Origin: Paraburkholderia youngii
GTDB lineage: Bacteria > Pseudomonadota > Gammaproteobacteria > Burkholderiales > Burkholderiaceae
Length of the DNA stretch: 64,000 bases
Direction of reading: 5' to 3'
Assembly (NCBI RefSeq): GCF_013366925.1
Contig: NZ_JAALDK010000001.1
Location: 4,209,165-4,273,164 of the forward strand
Part shown: positions 13,585 through 24,218 of the stretch, piece after piece
How positions within the stretch are numbered: the stretch's first letter is position 1
Layout: each line of letters opens with the position of its first letter
Notes under the pieces: generated by a model
The model's database searches: none
Told to the model about the DNA's origin: nothing
What the model saw: only the letters and a program-made list of their open reading frames with translations
Position numbers and translations under genes: made by a program

Positions 13585-14805
13585 TCAAGCCGCAGCGAGA
13601 GACCGGCAGAATTCGACGATCCGCTGCGCGCCTGCCGTGCATTCGTCGACATCGGCGACGAGCGCGAGGCGCACGAAATTGCGGCCGGGGTTCACGCCGT
13701 GCGCGGTGCGCGCGAGGAACGAGCCCGGCAGAACCGTCACATTATAGTCGGCGTAGAGGCGCTGGGCGAACTCGGTGTCCGTGAGGCCGGTGCGCTCGAC
13801 ATTGGCCCACAGGTAGAACGCGGCGTCGGGCAAGCGCACGTCGAGCACGTCGGCGAGCATCGGCGTGACGGTGGTGAACTTCTGCAGGTACTTCGCGCGG
13901 TTCTCGCGCACGTGCGTCTCGTCGCTCCACGCGACCACGCTCGCGCTCTGGTACACGGTGGAGAGCGCCGCGCCGTGGTACGTGCGATACAGCAGGAACG
14001 ACTTCAGAATCGACGCGTCGCCGGCGACGAAGCCCGAGCGCATGCCCGGCACGTTCGAGCGCTTCGACAGGCTCGACAGCATCACGAGGCGCTCGAAGCC
14101 GCGGCCGAGCTGGTGCGCCGCTTCGAGACCGCCGAGCGGCGGCTTCGACTCGTCGAAATAGATTTCCGAGTAGCACTCGTCCGACGCGATCACGAAGCCG
14201 TAGCGGTCCGACAGCGCGAACAGTTCGCGCCAGTCGTCGAGCGTGAGCACGGCGCCGGTCGGGTTGCCCGGCGAGCAGACGTACAGCAGTTGCGTGCGCG
14301 CCCAGACGTCGGCGGGCACCGCCGAGTAGTCGCACGCGAAGTTGCGCGCCGGGTCGCTGTTGACGAAGTACGGCTGGGCGCCGCCGAGCAGCGCCGCGCC
14401 TTCGTAGATTTGGTAGAACGGGTTCGGACAGAGTACGATCGCAGGCTCTCCGTCGGCATCCCGGCGCGGGTTCAGCACCGTCTGCGCGAGCGCGAACAGC
14501 GCCTCGCGCGAACCGGACACCGGCAGCACCTCGGTCAGCGGATCGAGCGGCGGCAGGTTGTAGCGTTGCGTGACCCACTTCGCGATCGACTCACGCAGCG
14601 GCGCCGAGCCGAGCGTGGCCGGATAGGCAGCGAGGCCGCCGAGCGAAGCGATGACGGCGTCGCGGATCAGTGGCGGCGTCGGATGTTTCGGCTCGCCGAT
14701 GCCGAAGCTGATATGCGCGAGGCCGGCCGGCGGCGTGACGTCCTTGAAAAGCAGGCGCAGCTTTTCGAACGGATAGGGCTGAAGGGAGTCGAGTAGCGGA
14801 TTCAC
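13585..14805 (-). CDS. dapC: Succinyldiaminopimelate transaminase
   Basis: A 406-residue fold-type I PLP aminotransferase. The PLP lysine sits in [15 protein letters not shown], with [11 protein letters not shown] and [10 protein letters not shown] as substrate and phosphate-binding blocks. The neighbours dapD and dapE identify the substrate as N-succinyl-2-amino-6-ketopimelate. I start at a GTG (14805) giving [16 protein letters not shown], where family members begin. An upstream ATG at 14892 would add 29 low-complexity residues. A good promoter is visible upstream at 14961-14988. It is the first gene of the dap operon. Confidence 0.92.
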   Translation of the reverse strand: MNPLLDSLQPYPFEKLRLLFKDVTPPAGLAHISFGIGEPKHPTPPLIRDAVIASLGGLAAYPATLGSAPLRESIAKWVTQRYNLPPLDPLTEVLPVSGSREALFALAQTVLNPRRDADGEPAIVLCPNPFYQIYEGAALLGGAQPYFVNSDPARNFACDYSAVPADVWARTQLLYVCSPGNPTGAVLTLDDWRELFALSDRYGFVIASDECYSEIYFDESKPPLGGLEAAHQLGRGFERLVMLSSLSKRSNVPGMRSGFVAGDASILKSFLLYRTYHGAALSTVYQSASVVAWSDETHVRENRAKYLQKFTTVTPMLADVLDVRLPDAAFYLWANVERTGLTDTEFAQRLYADYNVTVLPGSFLARTAHGVNPGRNFVRLALVADVDECTAGAQRIVEFCRSLAAA

Positions 14806-15179
14806 GGAACGAGTTGGCCTGATCGGAATGGACGCGGATGAAAGTCGGGACGACCGGGCACGCGCGCCGGCGGGCGTCGGTGCATCAAACATGAATCGGC
14901 GTCCCTGCGCGCGATGGACTGGCCGGCGGCGAGCCGGCCACCAGCGGCGGCGAACGGACGATTATAGCGTGGCGCGCCCGCGGGCCAAGCGGGAGGTTGC
15001 CGCGCGGCGCGGCAGCAATCCGCGAGGCGGCGCACCGGCGCGCCGCGGCGGGAACGGCGCGAATCCCCTACGGTTCGCGTAAAAGAATTTGCAGGAGCAG
15101 CAATGTACGCAGCAGAGCAGCAGACACCCGGCTGGACCCTCATCCGACCCGCCCACGGCGCCCGTCGGAGTCCGGCCCC
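14806..15179. other. 374-bp divergent intergenic region, dapC / EamA transporter
   Basis: Apart from the dapC promoter I see only a GC-rich inverted repeat around 14921-14941 (GGCCGGC/GCCGGCC) and GCAGGAGCAGCAATG at 15091-15105, which could start a short unrelated frame. No conserved gene or RNA was recognised. Confidence 0.4.
14961..14988 (-). promoter_or_regulatory. Probable sigma-70 promoter of the dapC operon
   Basis: On the minus strand a perfect -10 TATAAT (14961-14966) lies 16 bp after a -35-like TTGGCC (14983-14988). Transcription would start near 14954, giving a leader of about 150 bases before the dapC GTG. It is the only AT-rich island in an otherwise GC-rich gap. Confidence 0.6.
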
Positions 15180-16229
15180 ATGACCAACTGGCTTCGCAAC
15201 GGCTGGCCGACGCTCGCGATCATGCTGGGCGCGTCGGTCTGGGGGATGGTCTGGTACCCGCTGCGCATGCTCGCCGCGCTCGGCGTGAGCGGCACCGCAG
15301 CGAGCGCGCTGACGAGCGGCACCGGCTGCCTGTTCGTGCTGCTCGTGCGGCATCGCGCGCTGAAGACCGTGCGATGGCACTGGCTGCTGCCGGCGCTCGC
15401 GCTGGCCGCCGGCGTCACGAATCTCGGCTTCGTGTGGGGCGCGATCCACGGTCAGGTGATGCGCGTGCTGCTGCTGTTCTATCTGACGCCCGCGTGGACC
15501 GCGCTGTTCGCACATTTCATCCTGCATGAGAGGCTCACGTGGTCGGGCGCGGCGCTGGCCGCGCTGTCGCTCGCGGGCGCGATGACGATGCTGTGGTCGC
15601 CGCGGCTCGGCATTCCGGTGCCCGGCAATCCCGCCGAATGGGCCGGGCTCGCCGGCGGCATGGGCTTCGCGATGAGCAATGTGCTGATTCTGAAGACGAG
15701 CCGCGTGCTGCCGGACATGAAGCCCGAAATGCGCACCGCGGTGGTCTTCGGCGGCGCGGCGCTGTTCGGCGCGCTCGCGTCGCTCATCGAGCCGATGCCC
15801 GCGCCGCCCACCGGCGCGCATCTGGATACCGCGGCGCTGCTGGTGCTCGGTCTCGGTCTGCTGCTCGCGTCGAACAATATGCTGGTGCAGTACGGGCTCT
15901 CGCGCGTGCCGGCCAATCGCGCTTCGATCATCATGCTGTTCGAGCTGGTCGTGACGGCGCTGTCGGCGTGGCTGTTCGCCGGCGAAGTACCGGGGCCGCG
16001 CGAATGGGCCGGCGGCGCGTGCATCGTGCTCGCATCGGCGTTGTCGAGCTGGGTGCATCGGACGAGGACGGCGCCCCCCGATCCGGCCATCGGCGACACG
16101 GACGGGCCGAGCGGCGACGATGGACGCGGTGGCCCGTGCGGTGAGCAACGCGGTGACGAACACGGCCGTGACGGCGATAGCGACGACCACCGAAAGGGCG
16201 GTAAGAATCGTCCACGCGCGATGGTATGA
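15180..16229 (+). CDS. EamA/DMT-family transporter
   Basis: A 349-residue protein with about ten membrane helices in two EamA repeats, followed by a hydrophilic tail of about 50 residues rich in Asp, Gly and Arg (from about residue 295). Family members export metabolites or amino acids; the substrate cannot be read from sequence. The start at MTNWLRNGWPTLAIML places helix 1 at the N terminus. It diverges from dapC. The 3' end holds a -10-like TATGAT (16225-16230) that could serve smc. Confidence 0.88.
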   Translation: MTNWLRNGWPTLAIMLGASVWGMVWYPLRMLAALGVSGTAASALTSGTGCLFVLLVRHRALKTVRWHWLLPALALAAGVTNLGFVWGAIHGQVMRVLLLFYLTPAWTALFAHFILHERLTWSGAALAALSLAGAMTMLWSPRLGIPVPGNPAEWAGLAGGMGFAMSNVLILKTSRVLPDMKPEMRTAVVFGGAALFGALASLIEPMPAPPTGAHLDTAALLVLGLGLLLASNNMLVQYGLSRVPANRASIIMLFELVVTALSAWLFAGEVPGPREWAGGACIVLASALSSWVHRTRTAPPDPAIGDTDGPSGDDGRGGPCGEQRGDEHGRDGDSDDHRKGGKNRPRAMV

Positions 16230-16307
16230 TTCCCCCTCATTAGCCGGCGCATGCGCACCTGTGCCTTCGATGTGCATGGGCGCACGCAGCCGGCAACAAA
16301 TTGCGAA

Positions 16308-16372
16308 GGCTCGCGAGGTTGCGTGGGGCCGTCCCGCCGCGGCGGTGAACGACTGGCGCAACCTCGCGAGCC
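16308..16372. repeat. 16-bp perfect inverted repeat before smc
   Basis: GGCTCGCGAGGTTGCG at 16308-16323 is exactly reverse-complemented at 16357-16372, with a 33-base loop. No T-run follows, so it is not a standard intrinsic terminator. It ends 36 bp before the smc start and would form a stable hairpin in an smc leader. It could be a read-through barrier from the EamA gene, a leader structure or a protein site. Confidence 0.85.
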
Positions 16373-16408
16373 ACCTATCACACTCTCTTTTCAAACAGCG
16401 AAATCGCC

Positions 16409-19400
16409 GTGCGGCTCACCTCGATCAAACTCGCTGGCTTCAAATCCTTCGTCGATCCCACGCATTTCCAGGTCCCAGGCCAGCTGGTTGGCGTGGTCGG
16501 TCCGAACGGGTGCGGCAAATCCAACATCATCGACGCCGTGCGCTGGGTGCTCGGCGAATCGCGCGCCTCTGAATTGCGCGGCGAGTCGATGCAGGACGTG
16601 ATCTTCAACGGCTCGACCGCCCGCAAGCCCGGCAGCCGCGCGAGCGTCGAACTCGTGTTCGACAACGCGGACGGCCGCGCCGCCGGCCAGTGGGGCCAGT
16701 ATGCGGAGATCGCCGTGAAGCGCGTGCTGACGCGCGACGGCACCTCGAGCTACTACATCAACAATCTGCCGGCGCGCCGCCGCGATATCCAGGACATCTT
16801 CCTCGGCACCGGCCTGGGTCCGCGTGCGTACGCGATCATCGGGCAGGGCATGATCGCGCGGCTGATCGAGGCGAAGCCCGAAGAGCTGCGCGTGTTCCTC
16901 GAAGAAGCTGCCGGCGTGTCGAAGTACAAGGAACGCCGCCGCGAGACTGAGAACCGTCTGCACGACACGCGCGAGAACCTGACGCGCGTCGAGGACATCA
17001 TCCGCGAGCTCGGCACGAACCTCGAGAAGCTGGAGGGGCAGGCGGTCGTCGCGACGCGTTATCGCGAGCTGCAAAGCGATGGCGAGGAAAAGCAGCGTCT
17101 GCTGTGGCTATTGCGCAAAAACGAGGCGGCTGGCGAGCAGCAGCGTCAGCAACGCGCGATCGAACAGGCGCAGATCGACCTCGAGGCGCAAACCGCGAAG
17201 CTGCGCGAAGTCGAGGCGGAACTCGAAACGCTGCGCGTCGCGCATTACTCGGCGAGCGACGCGATGCAGGGCGCGCAGGGCGCGCTGTACGAGGCGAACG
17301 CGGAAGTGAGCCGGCTGGAAGCTGAGATCCGCTTCATCGTCGAATCGCGCAACCGCGTGCAGGCGCAGATCGCCGCGCTGACCGCGCAGCGCGAACAGTG
17401 GCAATCGCAGGCTGACAAGGCGCAGGACGATATCGCCGACGCCGAAGAACAACTGGCCGTCGCCGAAGAAAAAGCCGTGCTGGCCGAAGAGAACGCCGCC
17501 GCCAAGCACGACGCGCTGCCCGCGCTCGAAGCGCGCTGGCGCGACGCGCAGGCGGAGCTGAACACCGAGCGCGCCGGCATCGCGCAGACCGAGCAGGCGC
17601 TGAAGCTCGAAGCCGCGCATCAGCGCAATGCCGATCAGCAATTGCAGCAACTGCAGCAGCGCCAGGAGCGGCTGAAATCGGAAGAGGGCGGCCTCGACGC
17701 GCCCGACGAAGCGCAGCTCGAGGAGTTGCGCATGCAGCTCGCCGAGCACGAGGAAATCCTGCACGACGCGCAGGGACGCCTCGCCGACGCGCAGGAAACA
17801 CTGCCGCGGCTCGACGGCGAACGGCGCGCCGCGCAGGAGCGCGTGCAGGCCGAAAGCGCGCAGATTCATCAGCTCGATGCGCGCCTCGCCGCGCTCAAGC
17901 AGCTGCAGGAAAACGTGCAGACCGAAGGCAAGATCCAGCCGTGGCTCGACAAGCACGAATTGGGCAGCCTGCCGCGTCTATGGAAGAAGCTGCATGTCGA
18001 GGCCGGTTGGGAAACCGCGCTCGAAGCGGTGCTGCGCGAGCGCCTCGCCGCGCTCGAAGTGTCGAATCTCGACTGGGTCAAGGCGTTCGCAACCGACGCG
18101 CCCCCCGCCAAGCTCGCGTTCTACGCACCGCCCGCGGCCGGTCAGCCGGCCCCGTCCGCCGGCGCGCTGCGCTCGCTTTTGTCGCTCGTGCGCATCGAGG
18201 ACGCGGGTATCCGCGCGGTGCTGACCGACTGGCTCGGCCTTGCGTTCGTCGCCGACGATCTGCAGCAGGCGCTTTCTATGCGCGCGCAGCTGCCCGAGGG
18301 CGGCGCATTCGTGGTGAAGGCGGGGCACGTGGTCACGCGCGTCGGCGTGCAACTGTACGCGGCCGATTCCGAACAGGCCGGCATGCTCGCGCGTCAGCAG
18401 GAAATCGAAAATCTCGGCCGCCAGGTGCGTGCGCAGGCCTTGCTCGCCGATGAGGCGAAGGCCGCCGCGATCCGCGCCGAAGCCGCGCACACGCAAGCCG
18501 CGCAGGCGCTCGCCGAAATGCGTCAGCAAGCCGAACGCGCGACGCAGCGGGTCCACGCGTTGCAGATGGACGTGCTGAAGCTCACCCAGGCGCACGAGCG
18601 CTATACACAGCGCAGCACGCAGATCCGCGAGGAACTCGAAGAGATTGCCGCCCAGGTCGACGAGCAGCGTGCGCTGCGCGCGGAATCGGAAGCGAACTTC
18701 GAGCGTCACGACGGCGAGCTCGCCGAACTGCAGGCGCGCTTCGAAGACCATCAGCTCGCCTTCGAAGCACTCGACGAAGAACTGACGACCGCCCGCGGCG
18801 AAGCACGCGATCTCGACCGCGCCGCCACCGACGCGCGCTTTGCCGCGCGCAACATGGCGAACCGCATCGACGAATTGAAGCGCAGCATTCAGGTCGCGCA
18901 CGAGCAGAGCGAGCGCGTTGCGGGCTCGCTCGAAGACGCGCGCGCCGAGCTCGAAACGATCAACGAGCAGACCGCGCACACCGGTCTGCAGGACGCGCTC
19001 GATATCCGCGCCGTCAAGGAAGAGGCGCTGCGCGCCGCGCGCGTCGAGCTCGACGACCTGACCGCGAAGCTGCGCTCGGCCGACGAAACGCGCCTCACCG
19101 CCGAGCGCGCGCTGCAGCCGCTGCGCGACCGCATTAACGAATTGCAGTTGAAGGAGCAGGCCGCGCGCATCAACGGCGAGCAGTTCGTCGAGCAATTGAC
19201 CGCGGCCGGGGTCGATGAAGCCGATCTGCAAGCGAAGCTGACGCCGGACATGAAGCCCTCGTACCTGCAGGGCGAAGTCACGCGCATCAACAACGCGATC
19301 ATCGCGCTCGGGCCGGTCAACATGGCCGCGCTCGACGAGCTGAAGGCCGCGACCGAGCGCAAGAGCTTCCTCGATTCGCAGTCGGCCGACCTGACGAGCG

Positions 19401-19927
19401 CGATCGAAACGCTCGAAGACGCGATCCGCAAGATCGACGCCGAAACGCGCACGCTGCTGCAAAGCACGTTCGATGAAGTGAACCGTCATTTCGGCGAACT
19501 GTTCCCGCGTCTGTTCGGTGGCGGCCAGGCGAAGCTGATCATGACCGGCGACGAAATCCTCGACGCCGGCGTCCAGGTGATGGCGCAGCCGCCGGGCAAG
19601 AAGAATTCGACGATTCACCTGCTGTCGGGCGGCGAGAAAGCGCTGACCGCGACCGCGCTCGTGTTCGCGATGTTCCAGCTGAATCCGGCGCCATTCTGTC
19701 TGCTCGACGAGGTGGACGCGCCACTCGACGACGCCAACACCGAACGCTTCGCGAATCTGGTCCGGGCGATGTCGGACAAAACCCAGTTCCTGTTCATCTC
19801 GCACAACAAGATCGCGATGGAGATGGCGCAGCAGCTGATCGGCGTGACGATGCAGGAGCAGGGCGTCTCGCGGATCGTTGCGGTCGACATGGAAACGGCG
19901 GCGGGTTTCGCCCAGAATATCGTTTGA
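16409..19927 (+). CDS. smc: Chromosome partition protein SMC
   Basis: The 1172-residue structural-maintenance-of-chromosomes ATPase, which condenses and segregates DNA with ScpA/ScpB. The N-terminal head has Walker A GPNGCGKSN (residues 31-39). Long coiled coils (about 165-500 and 670-1010) flank a hinge at roughly 510-660. The C-terminal head has the signature LSGGEKALTATALVF (about 1072) and Walker B CLLDEVDAPLDD (about 1096). The start is a GTG at 16409 (MRLTSIKLAGFKSF), which is where SMC proteins begin; no clear ribosome binding site is seen. zipA follows 113 bp downstream. Confidence 0.97.
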   Translation: MRLTSIKLAGFKSFVDPTHFQVPGQLVGVVGPNGCGKSNIIDAVRWVLGESRASELRGESMQDVIFNGSTARKPGSRASVELVFDNADGRAAGQWGQYAEIAVKRVLTRDGTSSYYINNLPARRRDIQDIFLGTGLGPRAYAIIGQGMIARLIEAKPEELRVFLEEAAGVSKYKERRRETENRLHDTRENLTRVEDIIRELGTNLEKLEGQAVVATRYRELQSDGEEKQRLLWLLRKNEAAGEQQRQQRAIEQAQIDLEAQTAKLREVEAELETLRVAHYSASDAMQGAQGALYEANAEVSRLEAEIRFIVESRNRVQAQIAALTAQREQWQSQADKAQDDIADAEEQLAVAEEKAVLAEENAAAKHDALPALEARWRDAQAELNTERAGIAQTEQALKLEAAHQRNADQQLQQLQQRQERLKSEEGGLDAPDEAQLEELRMQLAEHEEILHDAQGRLADAQETLPRLDGERRAAQERVQAESAQIHQLDARLAALKQLQENVQTEGKIQPWLDKHELGSLPRLWKKLHVEAGWETALEAVLRERLAALEVSNLDWVKAFATDAPPAKLAFYAPPAAGQPAPSAGALRSLLSLVRIEDAGIRAVLTDWLGLAFVADDLQQALSMRAQLPEGGAFVVKAGHVVTRVGVQLYAADSEQAGMLARQQEIENLGRQVRAQALLADEAKAAAIRAEAAHTQAAQALAEMRQQAERATQRVHALQMDVLKLTQAHERYTQRSTQIREELEEIAAQVDEQRALRAESEANFERHDGELAELQARFEDHQLAFEALDEELTTARGEARDLDRAATDARFAARNMANRIDELKRSIQVAHEQSERVAGSLEDARAELETINEQTAHTGLQDALDIRAVKEEALRAARVELDDLTAKLRSADETRLTAERALQPLRDRINELQLKEQAARINGEQFVEQLTAAGVDEADLQAKLTPDMKPSYLQGEVTRINNAIIALGPVNMAALDELKAATERKSFLDSQSADLTSAIETLEDAIRKIDAETRTLLQSTFDEVNRHFGELFPRLFGGGQAKLIMTGDEILDAGVQVMAQPPGKKNSTIHLLSGGEKALTATALVFAMFQLNPAPFCLLDEVDAPLDDANTERFANLVRAMSDKTQFLFISHNKIAMEMAQQLIGVTMQEQGVSRIVAVDMETAAGFAQNIV

Positions 19928-20040
19928 GTTAACGCCTTCGCGGGCATCCGCATTCAGCGCAGCGGCCTCGATGAGAGCCGCGCGGTACGTGGAGCGGACG
20001 GCAGGCCTGCGTGGATAGAAGAATTGCTGACGGAGCATGC

Positions 20041-21357
20041 ATGGACGAGTTGACACTCGGTTTGATCGGCGCGGGTGCCGTGGTGGTGGGGGGCGTGGTC
20101 GTGTACAACGCGTGGCAGGGCGCGAAGGTGCGTCGCAAGATGCCGCGGCCGATGCCGGCCGACACCGCCGAGAGCCTCGCGCGGGACGAGCATGAGGAGC
20201 AGAGCCCGTTCATCGAGCCGGCCCGGCCGACCACGCGGCGCGAGCCCAGCGTGAGCGCCGAGGCGACCGCGCACCCGAGCGCCGCGCGCGTCGAGCCGAC
20301 GTTCGGCGCGGGCGCGGCGCCGCTCGATACACCGGCTGATATCCAGGCCGAGATGACGTCGCCGAACGGTTACCCGTTGGCGGATTCCGATACCGCCGGC
20401 GAAGGCGAGCATGCGGCGGCTTCGGACGCCGACGTGGAGCGACCCGCGGCCGAAGCGCCCGCGGCCCAGCCGGCGCCCGCCGAGCACGAGCGGGTCGAAC
20501 CGATCCTGCCGGCCGCCACGACGATCTCGTCGGCGCCGCCGGCCATCGTGGATCGGCGCATCGACTGTATCGTGCCGATCCGATTGAACGGTCCCGTGGC
20601 CGGCGACAAGGTGCTGCCGCTCGCGCAGCGCTTGCGTCGCGCGGGCAGCAAGCCCGTGCATATCGAAGGCAAGCCCGAAGGCGGCGGCGCATGGGAGCTG
20701 CTGCAGAACGGCACGCGCTACGACGAACTGCGCGCGGCCGCGCAGCTCGCGAACCGCAGCGGCGCGCTCAACGAGCTCGAATTTTCCGAGTTCGTGACCG
20801 GCGTGCAGCAGTTCGCCGACGCGCTCGACGCCGCGCCGGAATTCCCCGACATGCTCGAAACCGTCGCGATGGCGCGCGAGCTCGATGGCTTTGCCGCCCA
20901 GTGCGACGCGCAGCTGTCGATCAACGTGCTGTCGGACGGCGCACCGTGGTCGGCCAACTACGTGCAGGCGGTCGCGTCGCAGGACGGTCTGCTGCTGTCG
21001 CGTGACGGCACGCGCTTCGTCAAGCTCGACTCGCGGCAAAACCCGGTATTCATGCTGCAGTTCGGCGACACCAACTTCCTGCGCGACGACCTCACGTATA
21101 AAGGCGGCGAGATGATCACGCTGGTGCTCGATGTGCCGGTCGCCGACGAAGACATTCTGCCGTTCCGTCTGATGTGCGATTACGCGAAGTCGCTGGCCGA
21201 GCGTATCGGCGGACGCGTGGTCGACGACGGCCGCCGGCCGTTGCCCGAAAGCGCGCTGCTCGCGATCGAAAAACAGTTGATGACGCTGTACGCGAAGCTC
21301 GAACAGGCGGGCATTCCGGCGGGTTCGCCGGCCACGCGGCGCCTGTTCAGCCAGTAA
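20041..21357 (+). CDS. zipA: Cell division protein ZipA (FtsZ-binding)
   Basis: A 438-residue bitopic inner-membrane protein. The N terminus MDELTLGLIGAGAVVVGGVV forms one membrane helix, followed by a short basic stretch (KVRRKMPRP). A Pro/Ala/Glu-rich unstructured linker (about residues 40-175) leads to a C-terminal ZipA FtsZ-binding domain (about 180-435). ZipA tethers FtsZ polymers to the membrane early in division. I chose the ATG at 20041; the longer frame adds ten residues before the helix. The setting between smc and ligA matches other Burkholderiales, and zipA-ligA adjacency is also seen in enterobacteria. Confidence 0.88.
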   Translation: MDELTLGLIGAGAVVVGGVVVYNAWQGAKVRRKMPRPMPADTAESLARDEHEEQSPFIEPARPTTRREPSVSAEATAHPSAARVEPTFGAGAAPLDTPADIQAEMTSPNGYPLADSDTAGEGEHAAASDADVERPAAEAPAAQPAPAEHERVEPILPAATTISSAPPAIVDRRIDCIVPIRLNGPVAGDKVLPLAQRLRRAGSKPVHIEGKPEGGGAWELLQNGTRYDELRAAAQLANRSGALNELEFSEFVTGVQQFADALDAAPEFPDMLETVAMARELDGFAAQCDAQLSINVLSDGAPWSANYVQAVASQDGLLLSRDGTRFVKLDSRQNPVFMLQFGDTNFLRDDLTYKGGEMITLVLDVPVADEDILPFRLMCDYAKSLAERIGGRVVDDGRRPLPESALLAIEKQLMTLYAKLEQAGIPAGSPATRRLFSQ

Positions 21358-23588
<2,231 letters not shown>

Positions 23589-23589
<1 letters not shown>

Positions 23590-24122
23590 TGATTCACGAC
23601 ATTCTGAAGATGGGCGACCCGCGCCTGCTGCGAATCGCCGAGCCGGTCGATCACTTCGACACGCCCGAGCTGCACCGGCTCGTGGAAGACATGTTCGAGA
23701 CCATGCACGCGGCGAATGGCGCGGGTCTTGCGGCACCGCAGATCGGCGTCGATCTGCAGGTGGTGATTTTCGGCTTCGGTTCGAACGAGCGCTATCCGGA
23801 CGCGCCGCCAGTGCCGGAGACGGTGCTGATCAATCCGACCATTACGCCGGTGTCGCAGGACATGGAAGAGAGCTGGGAAGGCTGCCTGTCGGTGCCGGGA
23901 CTGCGCGGCGTGGTGAGCCGGTTTTCGATGATCCGCTATCACGGCTTCGATCAGTTCGGCAATCCGATCGACCGGGTCGCCGAGGGCTTTCATGCACGGG
24001 TCGTGCAGCACGAATGCGATCATCTGATCGGCAAGCTGTATCCGATGCGGATTACCGATTTCTCGAAGTTCGGCTTTACCGAGGTCCTGTTCCCCGATCT
24101 CGATCCGAATAGCGACGACTGA
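23589..24122 (+). CDS. def: Peptide deformylase
   Basis: A 177-residue metalloprotease that removes the N-formyl group from nascent proteins. All three PDF motifs are intact: [10 protein letters not shown] (residues 44-53), EGCLSVP with metal ligand Cys99, and QHECDHLIG with His141, Glu142 and His145. Its ATG shares one base with the ligA stop, suggesting translational coupling. It lacks the usual def-fmt pairing, so this may be one of two deformylases in the genome. A strong terminator follows at 24136-24173. Confidence 0.95.
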
Positions 24123-24135
24123 CACGGCTGCCGCC

Positions 24136-24173
24136 AACAAAAAACCCACGCCTAAGTGCGTGGGTTTTTTGTT
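24136..24173. terminator. Bidirectional Rho-independent terminator, def / RluF-like gene
   Basis: Arms of 16 bases (24136-24151 and 24158-24173) pair perfectly around a 6-base loop. The outer part is A-rich on the left and T-rich on the right, so it can terminate from both sides. It lies between two convergent genes. Confidence 0.92.
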
Positions 24174-24218
24174 ATGCCGATGCGCCCGCTCTGAGCAACG
24201 AGGCGCATTGGACGGACT

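Noticed and set aside
14802..16394. 530-codon minus-strand frame across the EamA transporter
   Set aside because: Very high Arg/Gln/His content, no motif, and it overlaps a membrane protein gene with clear hydrophobic periodicity.
17978..20056. 692-codon open frame on the minus strand
   Set aside because: It mirrors the smc coding sequence and has the composition of a reversed coiled-coil gene. No start context or motif supports it.
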